Of a stretch of DNA of 64,000 nucleotides, positions 28,656-36,344 are shown piece after piece. The notes under the pieces are model-generated. The model ran no database searches and had not been told where the DNA came from. It saw nothing but the letters and a program-made list of their open reading frames with translations. The stretch is from positions 1 through 64,000 of the forward strand of contig NZ_JAAAMT010000001.1 of NCBI RefSeq assembly GCF_009905435.1. Reading direction: 5' to 3'. Position 1 is the stretch's first letter, and the number at the start of each line of letters is the position of its first letter. This DNA is from Pseudomonas sp. R5(2019) (GTDB taxonomy: Bacteria; Pseudomonadota; Gammaproteobacteria; Pseudomonadales; Pseudomonadaceae). Position numbers and translations under genes: made by a program.

Positions 28656-29485
28656 GCAACTATCCCCTTGGCAGAATCGGAGAGGCTTGGCGCCTTGGCG
28701 AGGAAGTCCAGCAGCATCTGGTTGACCAGTCGTGGCGACTCGACCGGCATCATATGCCGCTGCTCATCGAGCACGGCAACCTGAGCGCCGGGAATCCGCG
28801 CGGCCAGTTGCCGGGCCATTTCCGGCGTCGAGCCAGGGTCCAGCTCGCCGGTGGCGATCAGTGTCGGCACCTGGATCTGGCCGAGGTCTTCGGCGCGGTA
28901 CATGTCCTGGGTGGCAAACAGCTCATAGGTGGTCAGGTAACCCTGCGGATCGTTGCTCGCCAGGGTCTGGCGAATGGCTTCGATCTGCGCCGGGTTGGCT
29001 GCCTGGTACTCGCGGCTGAACCAGCGCGACAGCGCCGCTTCAGCGTTGGCATCAGGGCCGTGTTCGGCGGCCTGGGCGGTGCGGGCAATCACGCCGGCAC
29101 GCTGTTCCAGGCTGCGGTTGAATACGCTGTTAAGTACCACCAGCCCCGACAGGCGCTGCGGGTACTGCAGGGCAAAGGCACGTGCTACCAGCCCGCCCAT
29201 GGAAAAGCCGATGACGGCAGCCTGGGTGATTTGCAAATGGTCGAGCAATTCGGCCAGTTGCGCGGCGTAGCCCAGCAGGTCAGTGCCCTGGGCCGGCCGA
29301 GGACTGTCGCCATGCCCGAGCATGTCATAGGCAATGACGCGATATTGCCCGCAAAGGCCGACGATCTGGCCGCCCCACATTTCTTTGTTCAAGCCTACGC
29401 CGTGGATCAGGACCACAGGTTGGCCTTGGCCAGTCGCCAGATAACTGGTGCCGGCCGGGGTGCGTTCAGCGGTGAGCCGAATCAT
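28652..29485 (-). CDS. Alpha/beta hydrolase
   Basis: 277 residues. The nucleophile elbow is GFSMGG with Ser at residue 95. The oxyanion region is VVLIHGVGLNKEMW, and AYDMLGHGDS precedes the strand. Asp (GELDPGST) and His (EQRHMMPVES) complete the triad. The layout is that of ring-fission-product or ester/lactone hydrolases such as PcaD and RutD. It overlaps the next aldehyde dehydrogenase start and follows the DUF1185 gene by 42 bases. It probably cleaves an ester, lactone or amide intermediate of the pathway. Confidence 0.87.
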   Translation of the reverse strand: MIRLTAERTPAGTSYLATGQGQPVVLIHGVGLNKEMWGGQIVGLCGQYRVIAYDMLGHGDSPRPAQGTDLLGYAAQLAELLDHLQITQAAVIGFSMGGLVARAFALQYPQRLSGLVVLNSVFNRSLEQRAGVIARTAQAAEHGPDANAEAALSRWFSREYQAANPAQIEAIRQTLASNDPQGYLTTYELFATQDMYRAEDLGQIQVPTLIATGELDPGSTPEMARQLAARIPGAQVAVLDEQRHMMPVESPRLVNQMLLDFLAKAPSLSDSAKGIVA

Positions 29486-29527
29486 GGGTCGCTCCTTGTT
29501 GACACGCCCGGTTGTCGTTATGGGTTT

Positions 29528-30118
29528 TTATTGGGCTTTTTCTGCGGCCAGTTCTTCCAGATCGATGTAGCGGTTGCCGATGCGCGGGTGCAGGCGGCCG
29601 CCGTCGGCACAACCGAGCACCACAACGATCTCGTCGGCACGCGGGGCGTCTTCGATCTGCATTTCCAGGGTGATGTAGTGCGAGCGCAGGCCTTCGTCAT
29701 CCTTGTGCATCATCGGGATCTGGATGGACGTGCCCGGGCCGCCGCGCTTGTTGGTGAAGCTCAGGTAGCTCTTGGCCTTGACCGCTTCACGGTAGTGGTT
29801 GCCGAAACGCAGGGTGTGGATCACGGCCGAGGCGTGTTCGATTTCGCCATCGGCACCGACCACAGCGGCTTTGCCATAGGCTTCGATTTTTTCAGCGCCG
29901 CCGATGATGTTCACCAGGCGCTCGACCATCAGTGCACCCAGGTCAGAGCAGTTGGCCCTGATTTCAGGCTTCAGGTCTTCGACGAAACCACGACCCAGCC
30001 ATGGGTTCTTGATCACAACGGCCAGGCCGACCATGGTTACTGGTTTGTCGGTCGCCTTGCCGCCTTCGATAAAGGTTTCTTCGACGTAGCTGACGATTTT
30101 GCGAATTTCGAAACTCAT
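29528..30118 (-). CDS. Amino acid synthesis family protein (DUF1185/PF06684)
   Basis: 196 residues from ATG 30118, with the usual start MSFEIRKIVSYVEETFIEGGKATDKP. Later PTMVGLAVVIKNPWLGRGFVEDLKP and TNKRGGPGTSIQIPMMHKDDEGLRSHYITLEMQIEDAPRADEIVV are typical of PF06684. Structures of the family show a chorismate-mutase-like trimer fold, and a metabolic role has been proposed but not proved. It is the first gene of the seven- or eight-gene operon; the 140 bases upstream hold the palindrome proposed as operator. Confidence 0.87.
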   Translation of the reverse strand: MSFEIRKIVSYVEETFIEGGKATDKPVTMVGLAVVIKNPWLGRGFVEDLKPEIRANCSDLGALMVERLVNIIGGAEKIEAYGKAAVVGADGEIEHASAVIHTLRFGNHYREAVKAKSYLSFTNKRGGPGTSIQIPMMHKDDEGLRSHYITLEMQIEDAPRADEIVVVLGCADGGRLHPRIGNRYIDLEELAAEKAQ

Positions 30119-30158
30119 GGGACTGCTCCACATCAGGGTGATTAGCTTTGTGTGTCTG

Positions 30159-30170
30159 ATGGTATACCAT
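30159..30170. promoter_or_regulatory. Candidate GntR (FCD) operator of the catabolic operon
   Basis: ATGGTATACCAT is a perfect 12-base palindrome, 41 bases upstream of the first gene of the operon. The FCD class often binds TNGT-N-ACNA type sites, here TGGTATACCA. A second, imperfect site TTGTGTATGCAA lies at 30175-30186. The GntR gene at 23902 in the same operon is the likely ligand. Confidence 0.5.
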
Positions 30171-30278
30171 AATATTGTGTATGCAAGTCCCTTGTGCAAA
30201 TTCGTGTGGGGGGCAGGCGACGGAAGGTCGTTCGGGGGGGCGGGGAGGGGGGGCAGGGGTTTTTGCGGGGCTCAAAAG

Positions 30279-30336
30279 CATCGCGGGCAAGCCCTGCTCC
30301 TACCGGGGGGGGTAGGAGCAGGGCTTGCCCGCGATG
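30279..30336. repeat. REP palindrome, perfect 26-base inverted repeat
   Basis: The arm at 30279-30304 begins CATCGCGGGCAAGCC and ends CTCCTACC. The arm at 30311-30336 is its exact reverse complement. They are separated by six G. It lies between the promoter of the catabolic operon and the end of the ybiT-like gene. Confidence 0.85.
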
Positions 30337-30370
30337 AATGTTGCGCTATTTAAAGCCGGTCAGAGGTAGA

Positions 30371-31957
30371 TCAGACCACTACACCCTGGCTGCGCAGGTA
30401 GTCGTCATAAGTGCCACTGAAGTCGACCACGCCATCGGCGCTCAGCTCGATGATGCGAGTAGCCAGCGAAGATACGAACTCACGGTCGTGGCTGACGAAA
30501 ACCAGCGTGCCCGGGTAGTTTTCCAGCGCCAGGTTGAGCGCTTCGATCGATTCCATGTCCAGGTGGTTGGTCGGTTCGTCCATCACCAGTACGTTAGGCT
30601 TTTGCAGGATCAGCTTGCCGAACAGCATGCGGCCTTGCTCACCCCCGGAGATCACCTTCACCGACTTGAGGATTTCGTCGTTGGAGAACAGCATCCGGCC
30701 CAGGGTGCCACGGATGACCTGTTCGCCCTGTGTCCACTGGCCCATCCAGTCGAACAGGCTGACATCGTCTTCGAAGTCGTGGGCATGGTCCTGGGCGTAG
30801 TAGCCCAGCTCCGCGCTTTCGGTCCATTTCACGGAACCGGCGTCTGGGGTCAATTCACCGACCAGGGTGCGCAGCAGGGTGGTCTTGCCGATACCGTTGG
30901 GGCCGATGATCGCCACGCGCTCGCCGGCTTCGACGGTGAAGCTGAAGTTTTCGAACAGAGTCTTGCCATCGAAGCCCTTGGACATCTTCTCGATGGTCAC
31001 GGCCTGGCGGTGCAGTTTCTTGGTCTGTTCGAAACGGATGAACGGGCTGACCCGGCTCGATGGCTTGACCTCGGCCAGCTGGATCTTGTCGATCTGCTTG
31101 GCGCGCGAAGTGGCCTGCTTGGCTTTCGAGGCGTTGGCCGAGAAGCGGCTGACGAACGTCTGCAGCTCGGCGATCTGGGCTTTCTTCTTGGCGTTGTCCG
31201 ACAGCAATTGCTCGCGGGACTGGGTCGCCGCGGTCATGTACTCGTCATAGTTGCCCGGGAACAGGCGCAGCTCGCCGTAGTCCAGGTCGGCCATGTGGGT
31301 GCAGACGCTATTAAGGAAGTGCCGGTCGTGGGAAATGATGATCATGGTGCTGTTACGCGCCGTCAGAATCGTTTCGAGCCAGCGAATGGTGTTGATGTCC
31401 AGGTGGTTGGTCGGTTCGTCGAGCAGCAGCACTTCCGGGTCCGAGAACAGCGCCTGTGCCAGCAATACCCGCAGCTTCCAGCCGGGTGCGACTTCACTCA
31501 TCGGGCCAAAGTGCTGGGCCAATGGAATACCCAGGCCCAACAGCAGCTCACCGGCACGGGATTCGGCGGTATAGCCGTCCATTTCGGCAAACTCGGTTTC
31601 CAGCTCGGCCACGGCCATGCCGTCGTCTTCAGTCATTTCCGGCAGCGAATAGATGCGATCGCGCTCGGCCTTGACCCGCCACAGCTCTTCGTGACCCATG
31701 ATCACGGTGTCGATCACGCTGAATTCTTCGTAGGCGAACTGATCCTGGCGCAGCTTGCCCAGGCGCACGTTCGGCTCGAGCATCACCTGCCCAGCGGACG
31801 GCTCCAGGTCACCGCCGAGGATTTTCATGAAGGTCGACTTGCCGCAACCGTTGGCGCCGATCAGGCCGTAGCGGTTGCCGTTGTTGAATTTGACCGAGAC
31901 GTTCTCGAACAGCGGCTTGGCGCCGAATTGCATGGTGATGTTAGCGGTAGAGATCAA
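30371..31957 (-). CDS. ybiT: ABC-F family ATPase, YbiT type
   Basis: 528 residues, two ABC domains without membrane segments. Walker A motifs are GANGCGKST (about 35-43) and GPNGIGKTT (about 354). Walker B motifs are [11 protein letters not shown] and [12 protein letters not shown]. The first signature is the altered VAPGWKLRV and the second is [10 protein letters not shown], the YbiT pattern. The linker (residues 240-310, rich in Lys and Ala) contacts the ribosome in ABC-F proteins. They act on translating ribosomes rather than in transport. The frame starts at [12 protein letters not shown]; a mobile-element remnant begins 47 bases upstream. Confidence 0.9.
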   Translation of the reverse strand: MISTANITMQFGAKPLFENVSVKFNNGNRYGLIGANGCGKSTFMKILGGDLEPSAGQVMLEPNVRLGKLRQDQFAYEEFSVIDTVIMGHEELWRVKAERDRIYSLPEMTEDDGMAVAELETEFAEMDGYTAESRAGELLLGLGIPLAQHFGPMSEVAPGWKLRVLLAQALFSDPEVLLLDEPTNHLDINTIRWLETILTARNSTMIIISHDRHFLNSVCTHMADLDYGELRLFPGNYDEYMTAATQSREQLLSDNAKKKAQIAELQTFVSRFSANASKAKQATSRAKQIDKIQLAEVKPSSRVSPFIRFEQTKKLHRQAVTIEKMSKGFDGKTLFENFSFTVEAGERVAIIGPNGIGKTTLLRTLVGELTPDAGSVKWTESAELGYYAQDHAHDFEDDVSLFDWMGQWTQGEQVIRGTLGRMLFSNDEILKSVKVISGGEQGRMLFGKLILQKPNVLVMDEPTNHLDMESIEALNLALENYPGTLVFVSHDREFVSSLATRIIELSADGVVDFSGTYDDYLRSQGVVV

Positions 31958-32004
31958 AGTCTTATCCTGCGGGGCTTTCAGAGTAGCTATGGTTGCGGCA
32001 GTAC

Positions 32005-32690
32005 CTATTTAGTACCCATTTCTGACATTCCGAGCTTGGACATTTCATTCCAATCCGAAGCGGAGCTGATCCAGCGGGCATAGGTCGATAGCAGCATTTG
32101 GACGCTATGCCCGAGCTGGCTGGCGATGAACGCAGTGTTCATCCCGGCCATCAGGCATAGGGTGGCGTAAGTGTGGCGGCAATTGTACTGGGGACGTTCG
32201 CGCAGGGATAGGGCAGCGAGCGCCTGCTTGAAGTGCTTGTCCAGTACGCTGGTCTCCTGAATGAACTCGGCACCCTTGCTGGGTGGGAACACATAAGGGG
32301 ATTGCGCATGCTGCATTTTCCTTGCGGCTTGGCGCATGGCGTTCTCCTTGGCCCCCTTCAAAGCCCCTAAAGCCCGGTCATCCAGTAGCACGACGCGGTT
32401 TTTCTTGTTCTTGACCCGTTCCTGTATTTGTCGATCCGCGACGATCCGACACACCCTGGCCGTGCGCTTGTCCTCATCTACTTCAGTCCATCGCAACGCC
32501 ATAATTTCGGACGGACGCATCCCGGTGAAGAACGCAAATTCGAAATAAGCGGCATAAATGCGGGTGAACGTGCCGAAGATTCGTACAACTTGGCAATTAT
32601 TTGATCCGCGTCGGTCTGCTCGAACGGGTCAACATCCTTGCTGGTGCGCCTGGGCAGGTGGCGTGATTCGTTGAAGTGGACTATTGGTTA
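32005..32690 (-). pseudogene. Phage-type tyrosine recombinase (integrase), frameshifted and N-terminally truncated
   Basis: The C-terminal catalytic half is readable from about 32628 down to 32005. It includes YFEFAFFTGMRPSEIMAL (first catalytic Arg), the CRHTYATLCLMAGM motif (His-x-x-Arg region), LGHSVQMLLSTYARW (His and Tyr). The stretch immediately before it (DVDPFEQTDADQIIAKLYE, rc of about 32570-32645) is in another frame, so a frameshift lies near 32575. A stop closes the remaining frame at about 32690, so most of the N-terminal DNA-binding part is missing. It marks the end of a decayed mobile island next to ybiT. Confidence 0.8.
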
Positions 32691-32727
32691 AGACCCGGCA
32701 TGGGGCCGGAAGACAGGGGGGCTACGA

Positions 32728-33045
32728 ATGAAAACGCTGATAGTTGATCACTCTTGGACCAAAATCATCGAGCGAGATGAGTTTGCCAAGGTCGCGCTGG
32801 CGGCAAAGATCGAGCAGATCGAAGAAATTGAAGCTGCCATTCGAGCGGTTGAAGGTGACGAGGCAGCCCGCAATGTTCTACATGATGGCTTGATAAAGCA
32901 TGCATTAACGCGCTGCCTGGAGAACTTGCAGGGATCTGCATCCGTAACAGAACAGGACTACTGGATCTGTTACGAGTTTGCGACAACCGCTGCGAAGAAT
33001 GCAGAGCGAATCATTGACGAAGCGCTTTCGCACGTAGGGTCGTGA
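32728..33045 (+). CDS. Hypothetical protein in mobile-element remnant
   Basis: 105 residues (MKTLIVDHSWTKIIERDE...). It is rich in Glu, Ala and Ile, and is predicted mostly helical (AAKIEQIEEIEAAIRAVEGDEAARNVL). No domain was recognised, and no signal or membrane segment. A GGGGG run lies upstream of the ATG as a possible ribosome-binding site. It lies between the integrase remnant and the ERF fragment and is probably part of the same island. Confidence 0.5.
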   Translation: MKTLIVDHSWTKIIERDEFAKVALAAKIEQIEEIEAAIRAVEGDEAARNVLHDGLIKHALTRCLENLQGSASVTEQDYWICYEFATTAAKNAERIIDEALSHVGS

Positions 33046-33097
33046 TCGTATCTGCGAATGCCCGCCTTGGAGTTCGGCGCAGTCGTCGATGGTGCAA

Positions 33098-33313
33098 CTA
33101 CAACTGCTCCTCTCCAACATCAATCCTGCGCAGCTCCATCACATCGATGGTGCTTTCGCCGTCAGTGATCTTCCAGATGTTCAGCAGGGCGCACATGACA
33201 TAGCGCTTGCCGTATGTAGTGGACGAGCCCACAGCCTGCACGGCGTTACGACCCTTGCCGATATCTACCGGCAACAGCATGGCTGTCTGCTCGCGGTGGC
33301 CATCCCGATGCAT
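33098..33313 (-). pseudogene. Fragment of phage ERF-family single-strand annealing protein
   Basis: A 71-codon frame reads DGHREQTAMLLPVDIGKGRNAVQAVGSSTTYGKRYVMCALLNI. This closely follows the ERF-type recombinase core (the GSSTTYGKRY motif precedes the C-terminal half). Full-length ERF proteins are about 200 residues, so this is a 5'- and 3'-truncated remnant. Its presence beside the frameshifted integrase supports an old prophage. Confidence 0.65.
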
Positions 33314-33331
33314 CAGGATTCCAGGGTCCGC

Positions 33332-33375
33332 TTGCGTTGATCAAATCCGAGGCATAGAATCTCCCAAAACGGGAG
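33332..33375 (+). promoter_or_regulatory. Probable promoter and operator of higBA
   Basis: TTGCGT (33332-33337), 17 bases, TAGAAT (33355-33360) is a good sigma-70 pair. CTCCC (33361-33365) and GGGAG (33371-33375) form an inverted repeat straddling the expected start of transcription, the usual site for HigA autorepression. GGGAGAG also serves as ribosome-binding site for higB. Confidence 0.6.
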
Positions 33376-33385
33376 AGCATTGCGA

Positions 33386-33694
33386 ATGCGGGTCATCGCC
33401 AAAAGCACGCTGGTGAAGTTCTGGGAGGCGCCTGGGCATGAAGAGGCTAAAGCCCCTCTGGAAAGCTGGCATGACACCGTGCTGAAGGCCGCCTGGAAGA
33501 CACCTCAAGAGGTGAAAGACCAGATTGGTAATGCCAGCATCTGCCGCAACAACCGCGTGGTGTTCAACATCGGCGGTAACAAGTACCGGCTGGTTGTCGA
33601 GATGCAGTATCGAGCCGGTATCGCCTGGGTGAAGTTCATCGGCACGCACCAGCGCTACGACGAGATAAACGTGGAGACGATCAATGAATATTAA
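33386..33694 (+). CDS. higB: HigB-family mRNA interferase toxin
   Basis: 102 residues from ATG 33386 with GGGAGAG upstream; an in-frame TTG at 33380 is less likely. Sequence: MRVIAKSTLVKFWEAPGHEEAKAPLESWHDTVLKAAWKTPQEVKDQI, then NNRVVFNIGGNKYRLVVEMQYRAGIAWVKFIGTHQRYDEI, the HigB_toxin fold (PF09907) of the RelE superfamily. It cuts mRNA on the ribosome. Toxin-first order and the 11-base overlap with higA are typical of this type II system. It lies in the decayed island and looks intact. Confidence 0.88.
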   Translation: MRVIAKSTLVKFWEAPGHEEAKAPLESWHDTVLKAAWKTPQEVKDQIGNASICRNNRVVFNIGGNKYRLVVEMQYRAGIAWVKFIGTHQRYDEINVETINEY

Positions 33695-34043
33695 GCCTAT
33701 CCGCAATGATGAAGACCTTCATGCCGCCTTCCGACGGCTTGAGGCTATCTATCAGGCCGAAGCCGGAACACCGGAAGCCGACGAGATGGAAGTGCTTGTG
33801 ACCCTGGTCGAGGTGTATGAGAACAAGCACTATCCGATCCAGGCCGCTGACCCGATCGAGGCGATTAAATTTCGCATGGATCAGCAGGGGCTGACCCCGC
33901 GCGACCTAGAGCAGTACATCGGGCCGAGCGGTCGCGTATCGGAGGTTCTGAATGGCAAGCGGCGCTTGAGTTTGGCCATGATCAAGCGTCTACACGACGG
34001 GCTGCGAATTCCTTACGAGTCACTCCTCTCTGGAACCGCTTAA
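33684..34043 (+). CDS. higA: HigA antitoxin, XRE-family
   Basis: 119 residues. N-terminal part MNIKPIRNDEDLHAAFRRLEAIYQAEAGTPEADEMEVLVTLVEVYENKHYPI matches HigA proteins. The helix-turn-helix is at about residues 65-110 (AIKFRMDQQGLTPRDLEQYIGPSGRVSEVLNGKRRLSLAMIKRLHDGL). It neutralises HigB and represses the operon, presumably at the CTCCC/GGGAG repeat. The start lies inside the 3' end of higB. Confidence 0.9.
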   Translation: MNIKPIRNDEDLHAAFRRLEAIYQAEAGTPEADEMEVLVTLVEVYENKHYPIQAADPIEAIKFRMDQQGLTPRDLEQYIGPSGRVSEVLNGKRRLSLAMIKRLHDGLRIPYESLLSGTA

Positions 34044-34738
34044 CGAAAAGCAGGCGTGACCGGCGTTTTTGTTAGAAGGATAGAGCTGATGAGCACTATG
34101 TTGCAGCACCGGGGCTACTGCTGTGCAAGCGGAAGGTCCCGCTACCGTAGTCGCTGACTGCGGTAATTTTATGAGCTCCCACACCAACAATTACACCCGC
34201 AGGTAGTCAACTGTCGGGAAATCACCCGCGTTAGCCTCAGCCACTCACCCGCAGCAGGGTATTAGCGGCGAAGACGTATTTTTTGCTGGGTGAGGTCATT
34301 GATGAATGACCCGGAGTCGCCTTGCAGGGCCACGCGTGTTGCACGATAGAATGAAGTCCAGCGTGAGCAGTGCAGATCGCGTAGCTTGCGATAAGCCCAT
34401 TGCCAACTGTTGGATGAGCGCGAAATTGTCGGGGCCATCGTTGATACCTCAAAGTTGTCGCTTTGATGGGATGTTAGAAAATCAGTGGCACTAATTAATC
34501 ATGCGGCGGATAAGACAAGCAAGGATGTGTTGGTATCGATTTTGGAATAAAAACTACACGAAGGTTCTAAGTGAACGCAAGTGAAAAGCGCGAGATAGAG
34601 CGTCTGGATGGGTCTTATCAATTCATTTGAATGGTGGTCGGTAAATATTTAAATCCTGTCGAGGTGATGGCTCTTTAATGGCCTTCTTAGTTTTTTTTAG
34701 AATATAAACCAGGTTTTATATTAAATTCAGGAGTTTCA
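34044..34738. other. Island region with little coding
   Basis: About 700 bases after higA. It becomes markedly AT-rich from about 34480. It contains one small candidate ORF (34262-34438, minus) and the leader of the acidic microprotein (34739). No other gene was recognised. Confidence 0.4.
34262..34438 (-). CDS. Candidate 58-residue protein
   Basis: A minus-strand frame starting MAPTISRSSNSWQW. It has GAGG about nine bases upstream of the ATG. It reads KLRDLHCSRWTSFYRATRVALQG, ending TQQKIRLRR. The sequence is basic, with several Trp and Arg. No family was recognised. Another frame overlaps on the same strand, and either, or neither, may be real. Confidence 0.4.
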   Translation of the reverse strand: MAPTISRSSNSWQWAYRKLRDLHCSRWTSFYRATRVALQGDSGSFINDLTQQKIRLRR

Positions 34739-34891
34739 ATGAGCGATGAGATTGATATTCACGAACCCGAGCATGATCACTTGCTTGATCATGAGTTCTA
34801 CGAAAACGAGCACGCGGTTGAAGAGGAAGTGCAGCCGCTGTATGACGATGAAAACGGTGCGGACGATGTCTGGGAGGATGATCTGGATTGA
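34739..34891 (+). CDS. Acidic 50-residue microprotein
   Basis: MSDEIDIHEPEHDHLLDHEF... to the end DDVWEDDLD. AGGAG lies seven bases before the ATG, an ideal ribosome-binding site, in an AT-rich leader. About 40% of the residues are Asp or Glu, with His in pairs near the start, suggesting a DNA-mimic, metal-binding or partner-binding protein. Function unknown. It is too short for most gene finders. Confidence 0.6.
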   Translation: MSDEIDIHEPEHDHLLDHEFYENEHAVEEEVQPLYDDENGADDVWEDDLD

Positions 34892-34985
34892 TTTACCAGG
34901 CGGGTACCAGCACCGTTACTGATGGCATTGGGTGGCAGCCATGGCGGCCCGGGCGGCGGCCAGCGCATGCGCTGAACCCTGCCGG

Positions 34986-35074
34986 GTAGGAGCAGGGCTT
35001 GCCCGCGAAGCAGACGCCGCGGTGAATCTGACAGATCGGGGTGAGCCCTTTCGCAGGCAAGCCTGGCTCCTACA
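34986..35074. repeat. REP element pair overlapping the preA stop
   Basis: GTAGGAGCAGGGCTTGCCCG near 34986 and the mirrored CGCAGGCAAGCCTGGCTCC, TAC near 35050-35073. The second element includes the stop codon of preA (35070-35072). Confidence 0.75.
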
Positions 35075-36344
35075 AACTCTCGCGATAGGGATTACGCGGA
35101 TCATGCGTCCAATCCAGAAACGGCTTGCCGGTGTCCTGCACTTGCATCTCGATGCAGTCCTCGACCGGGCAGGTGATCTGGCACAGATTACAACCCACGC
35201 ATTCCTCCTCGATCACTTCATAGCGGTGCGTGCCATCAGGTTCGGCGATACTGGCGATGGCCTGGTGCGAGGTGTCTTCACAGGCAATATGGCAACGCCC
35301 GCAACCAATGCACGCCTGCTCGTCGATATGGGCAATGACCTGGTAGTTGATGTCCAGGTTCTTCCAGTCGGTGGTATGGCTCACCGCAAGCCCGGAGAAG
35401 TCGCTGATGCGTGCGTAACCCTGGCTGTCCATCCAGCGCGACAAGCCATCCTTCATGTCTTCGACGATGCGAAAGCCATGCAGCATCGCCGCCGTGCACA
35501 CCTGCACCGCGCCGCTGCCCAGGGCGATGAACTCGGCTGCATCGCGCCAGCTGCCAATTCCGCCGATCCCGCAAATCGGCAGGCCACGGGTCTGTGGATC
35601 GCGGGCGATTTCGGCGACCATGTTCAACGCGATCGGCTTGACCGCTGAACCGCAGTAGCCACCATGGGTGCTCTGATCGCCAACGATGGGCAAAGCGACC
35701 ATGCGCTCAAGGTCCACGCTGGTGATCGAATTGATGGTGTTGATCAGCGACACCGCATCGGCCCCGCCGCGAAACGCCGCCCGCGCCGAATGGCGGATGT
35801 CGGTGATGTTCGGCGTAAGCTTGACGATCACCGGTAGCGAACAATGTTGCTTGCACCAGCGCGTCACCTGCTCGACATACTCCGGCACTTGCCCGACCGC
35901 CGCGCCCATGCCGCGTTCCGGCATGCCGTGGGGGCAGCCGAAGTTCAGCTCGATGCCGTCCGCGCCGGTGGCTTCCACCAGCGGCAGAATGGCTTTCCAG
36001 GACGCTTCCTCACAGGGCACCATCAGTGACACCACCAGCGCCCGGTCCGGCCAGTCTTTCTTGACCTGGGTGATCTCGCGCAGGTTGATCTCCAGCGAGC
36101 GGTCGGTGATCAACTCGATGTTGTTCATCCCCAACACTTCGCGGTTAGGCCCGTAGTGCGCCGAATAGCGTGACGACACGTTCACGGCCGCCGGGTCCTC
36201 GCCCAGGGTTTTCCAGACCACGCCACCCCAGCCCGCTTCAAAGGCGCGGATCACGTTGTAAGCCTTGTCGGTCGGCGGCGCGGAGGCCAGCCAGAACGGG
36301 TTGGGGGCTTTGATGCCGGCGAATTCAATCGACAGATCGGCCAT
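35070..36344 (-). CDS. preA: NAD-dependent dihydropyrimidine dehydrogenase, PreA subunit
   Basis: 424 residues. The FMN-binding TIM barrel of dihydroorotate-dehydrogenase type is followed by two 4Fe-4S motifs at the C-terminus: CIGCGRCHIACED and CVGCNLCQITCPVEDC. N-terminal ADLSIEFAGIKAPNPFWLASAPPTDKAYN and the catalytic region NFGCPHGMPERGMG fit PreA. With PreT it reduces uracil and thymine to dihydropyrimidines in the first step of reductive catabolism. It starts directly after the preT stop (TAAATG). Its own stop lies in a REP element. Confidence 0.95.
   Translation of the reverse strand: MADLSIEFAGIKAPNPFWLASAPPTDKAYNVIRAFEAGWGGVVWKTLGEDPAAVNVSSRYSAHYGPNREVLGMNNIELITDRSLEINLREITQVKKDWPDRALVVSLMVPCEEASWKAILPLVEATGADGIELNFGCPHGMPERGMGAAVGQVPEYVEQVTRWCKQHCSLPVIVKLTPNITDIRHSARAAFRGGADAVSLINTINSITSVDLERMVALPIVGDQSTHGGYCGSAVKPIALNMVAEIARDPQTRGLPICGIGGIGSWRDAAEFIALGSGAVQVCTAAMLHGFRIVEDMKDGLSRWMDSQGYARISDFSGLAVSHTTDWKNLDINYQVIAHIDEQACIGCGRCHIACEDTSHQAIASIAEPDGTHRYEVIEEECVGCNLCQITCPVEDCIEMQVQDTGKPFLDWTHDPRNPYRESL

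Noticed and set aside
31958-32020. Integration (att) site at the ybiT side of the island
   Set aside because: No direct repeat of this sequence could be found at the other side of the island within the window, so no att core can be named.
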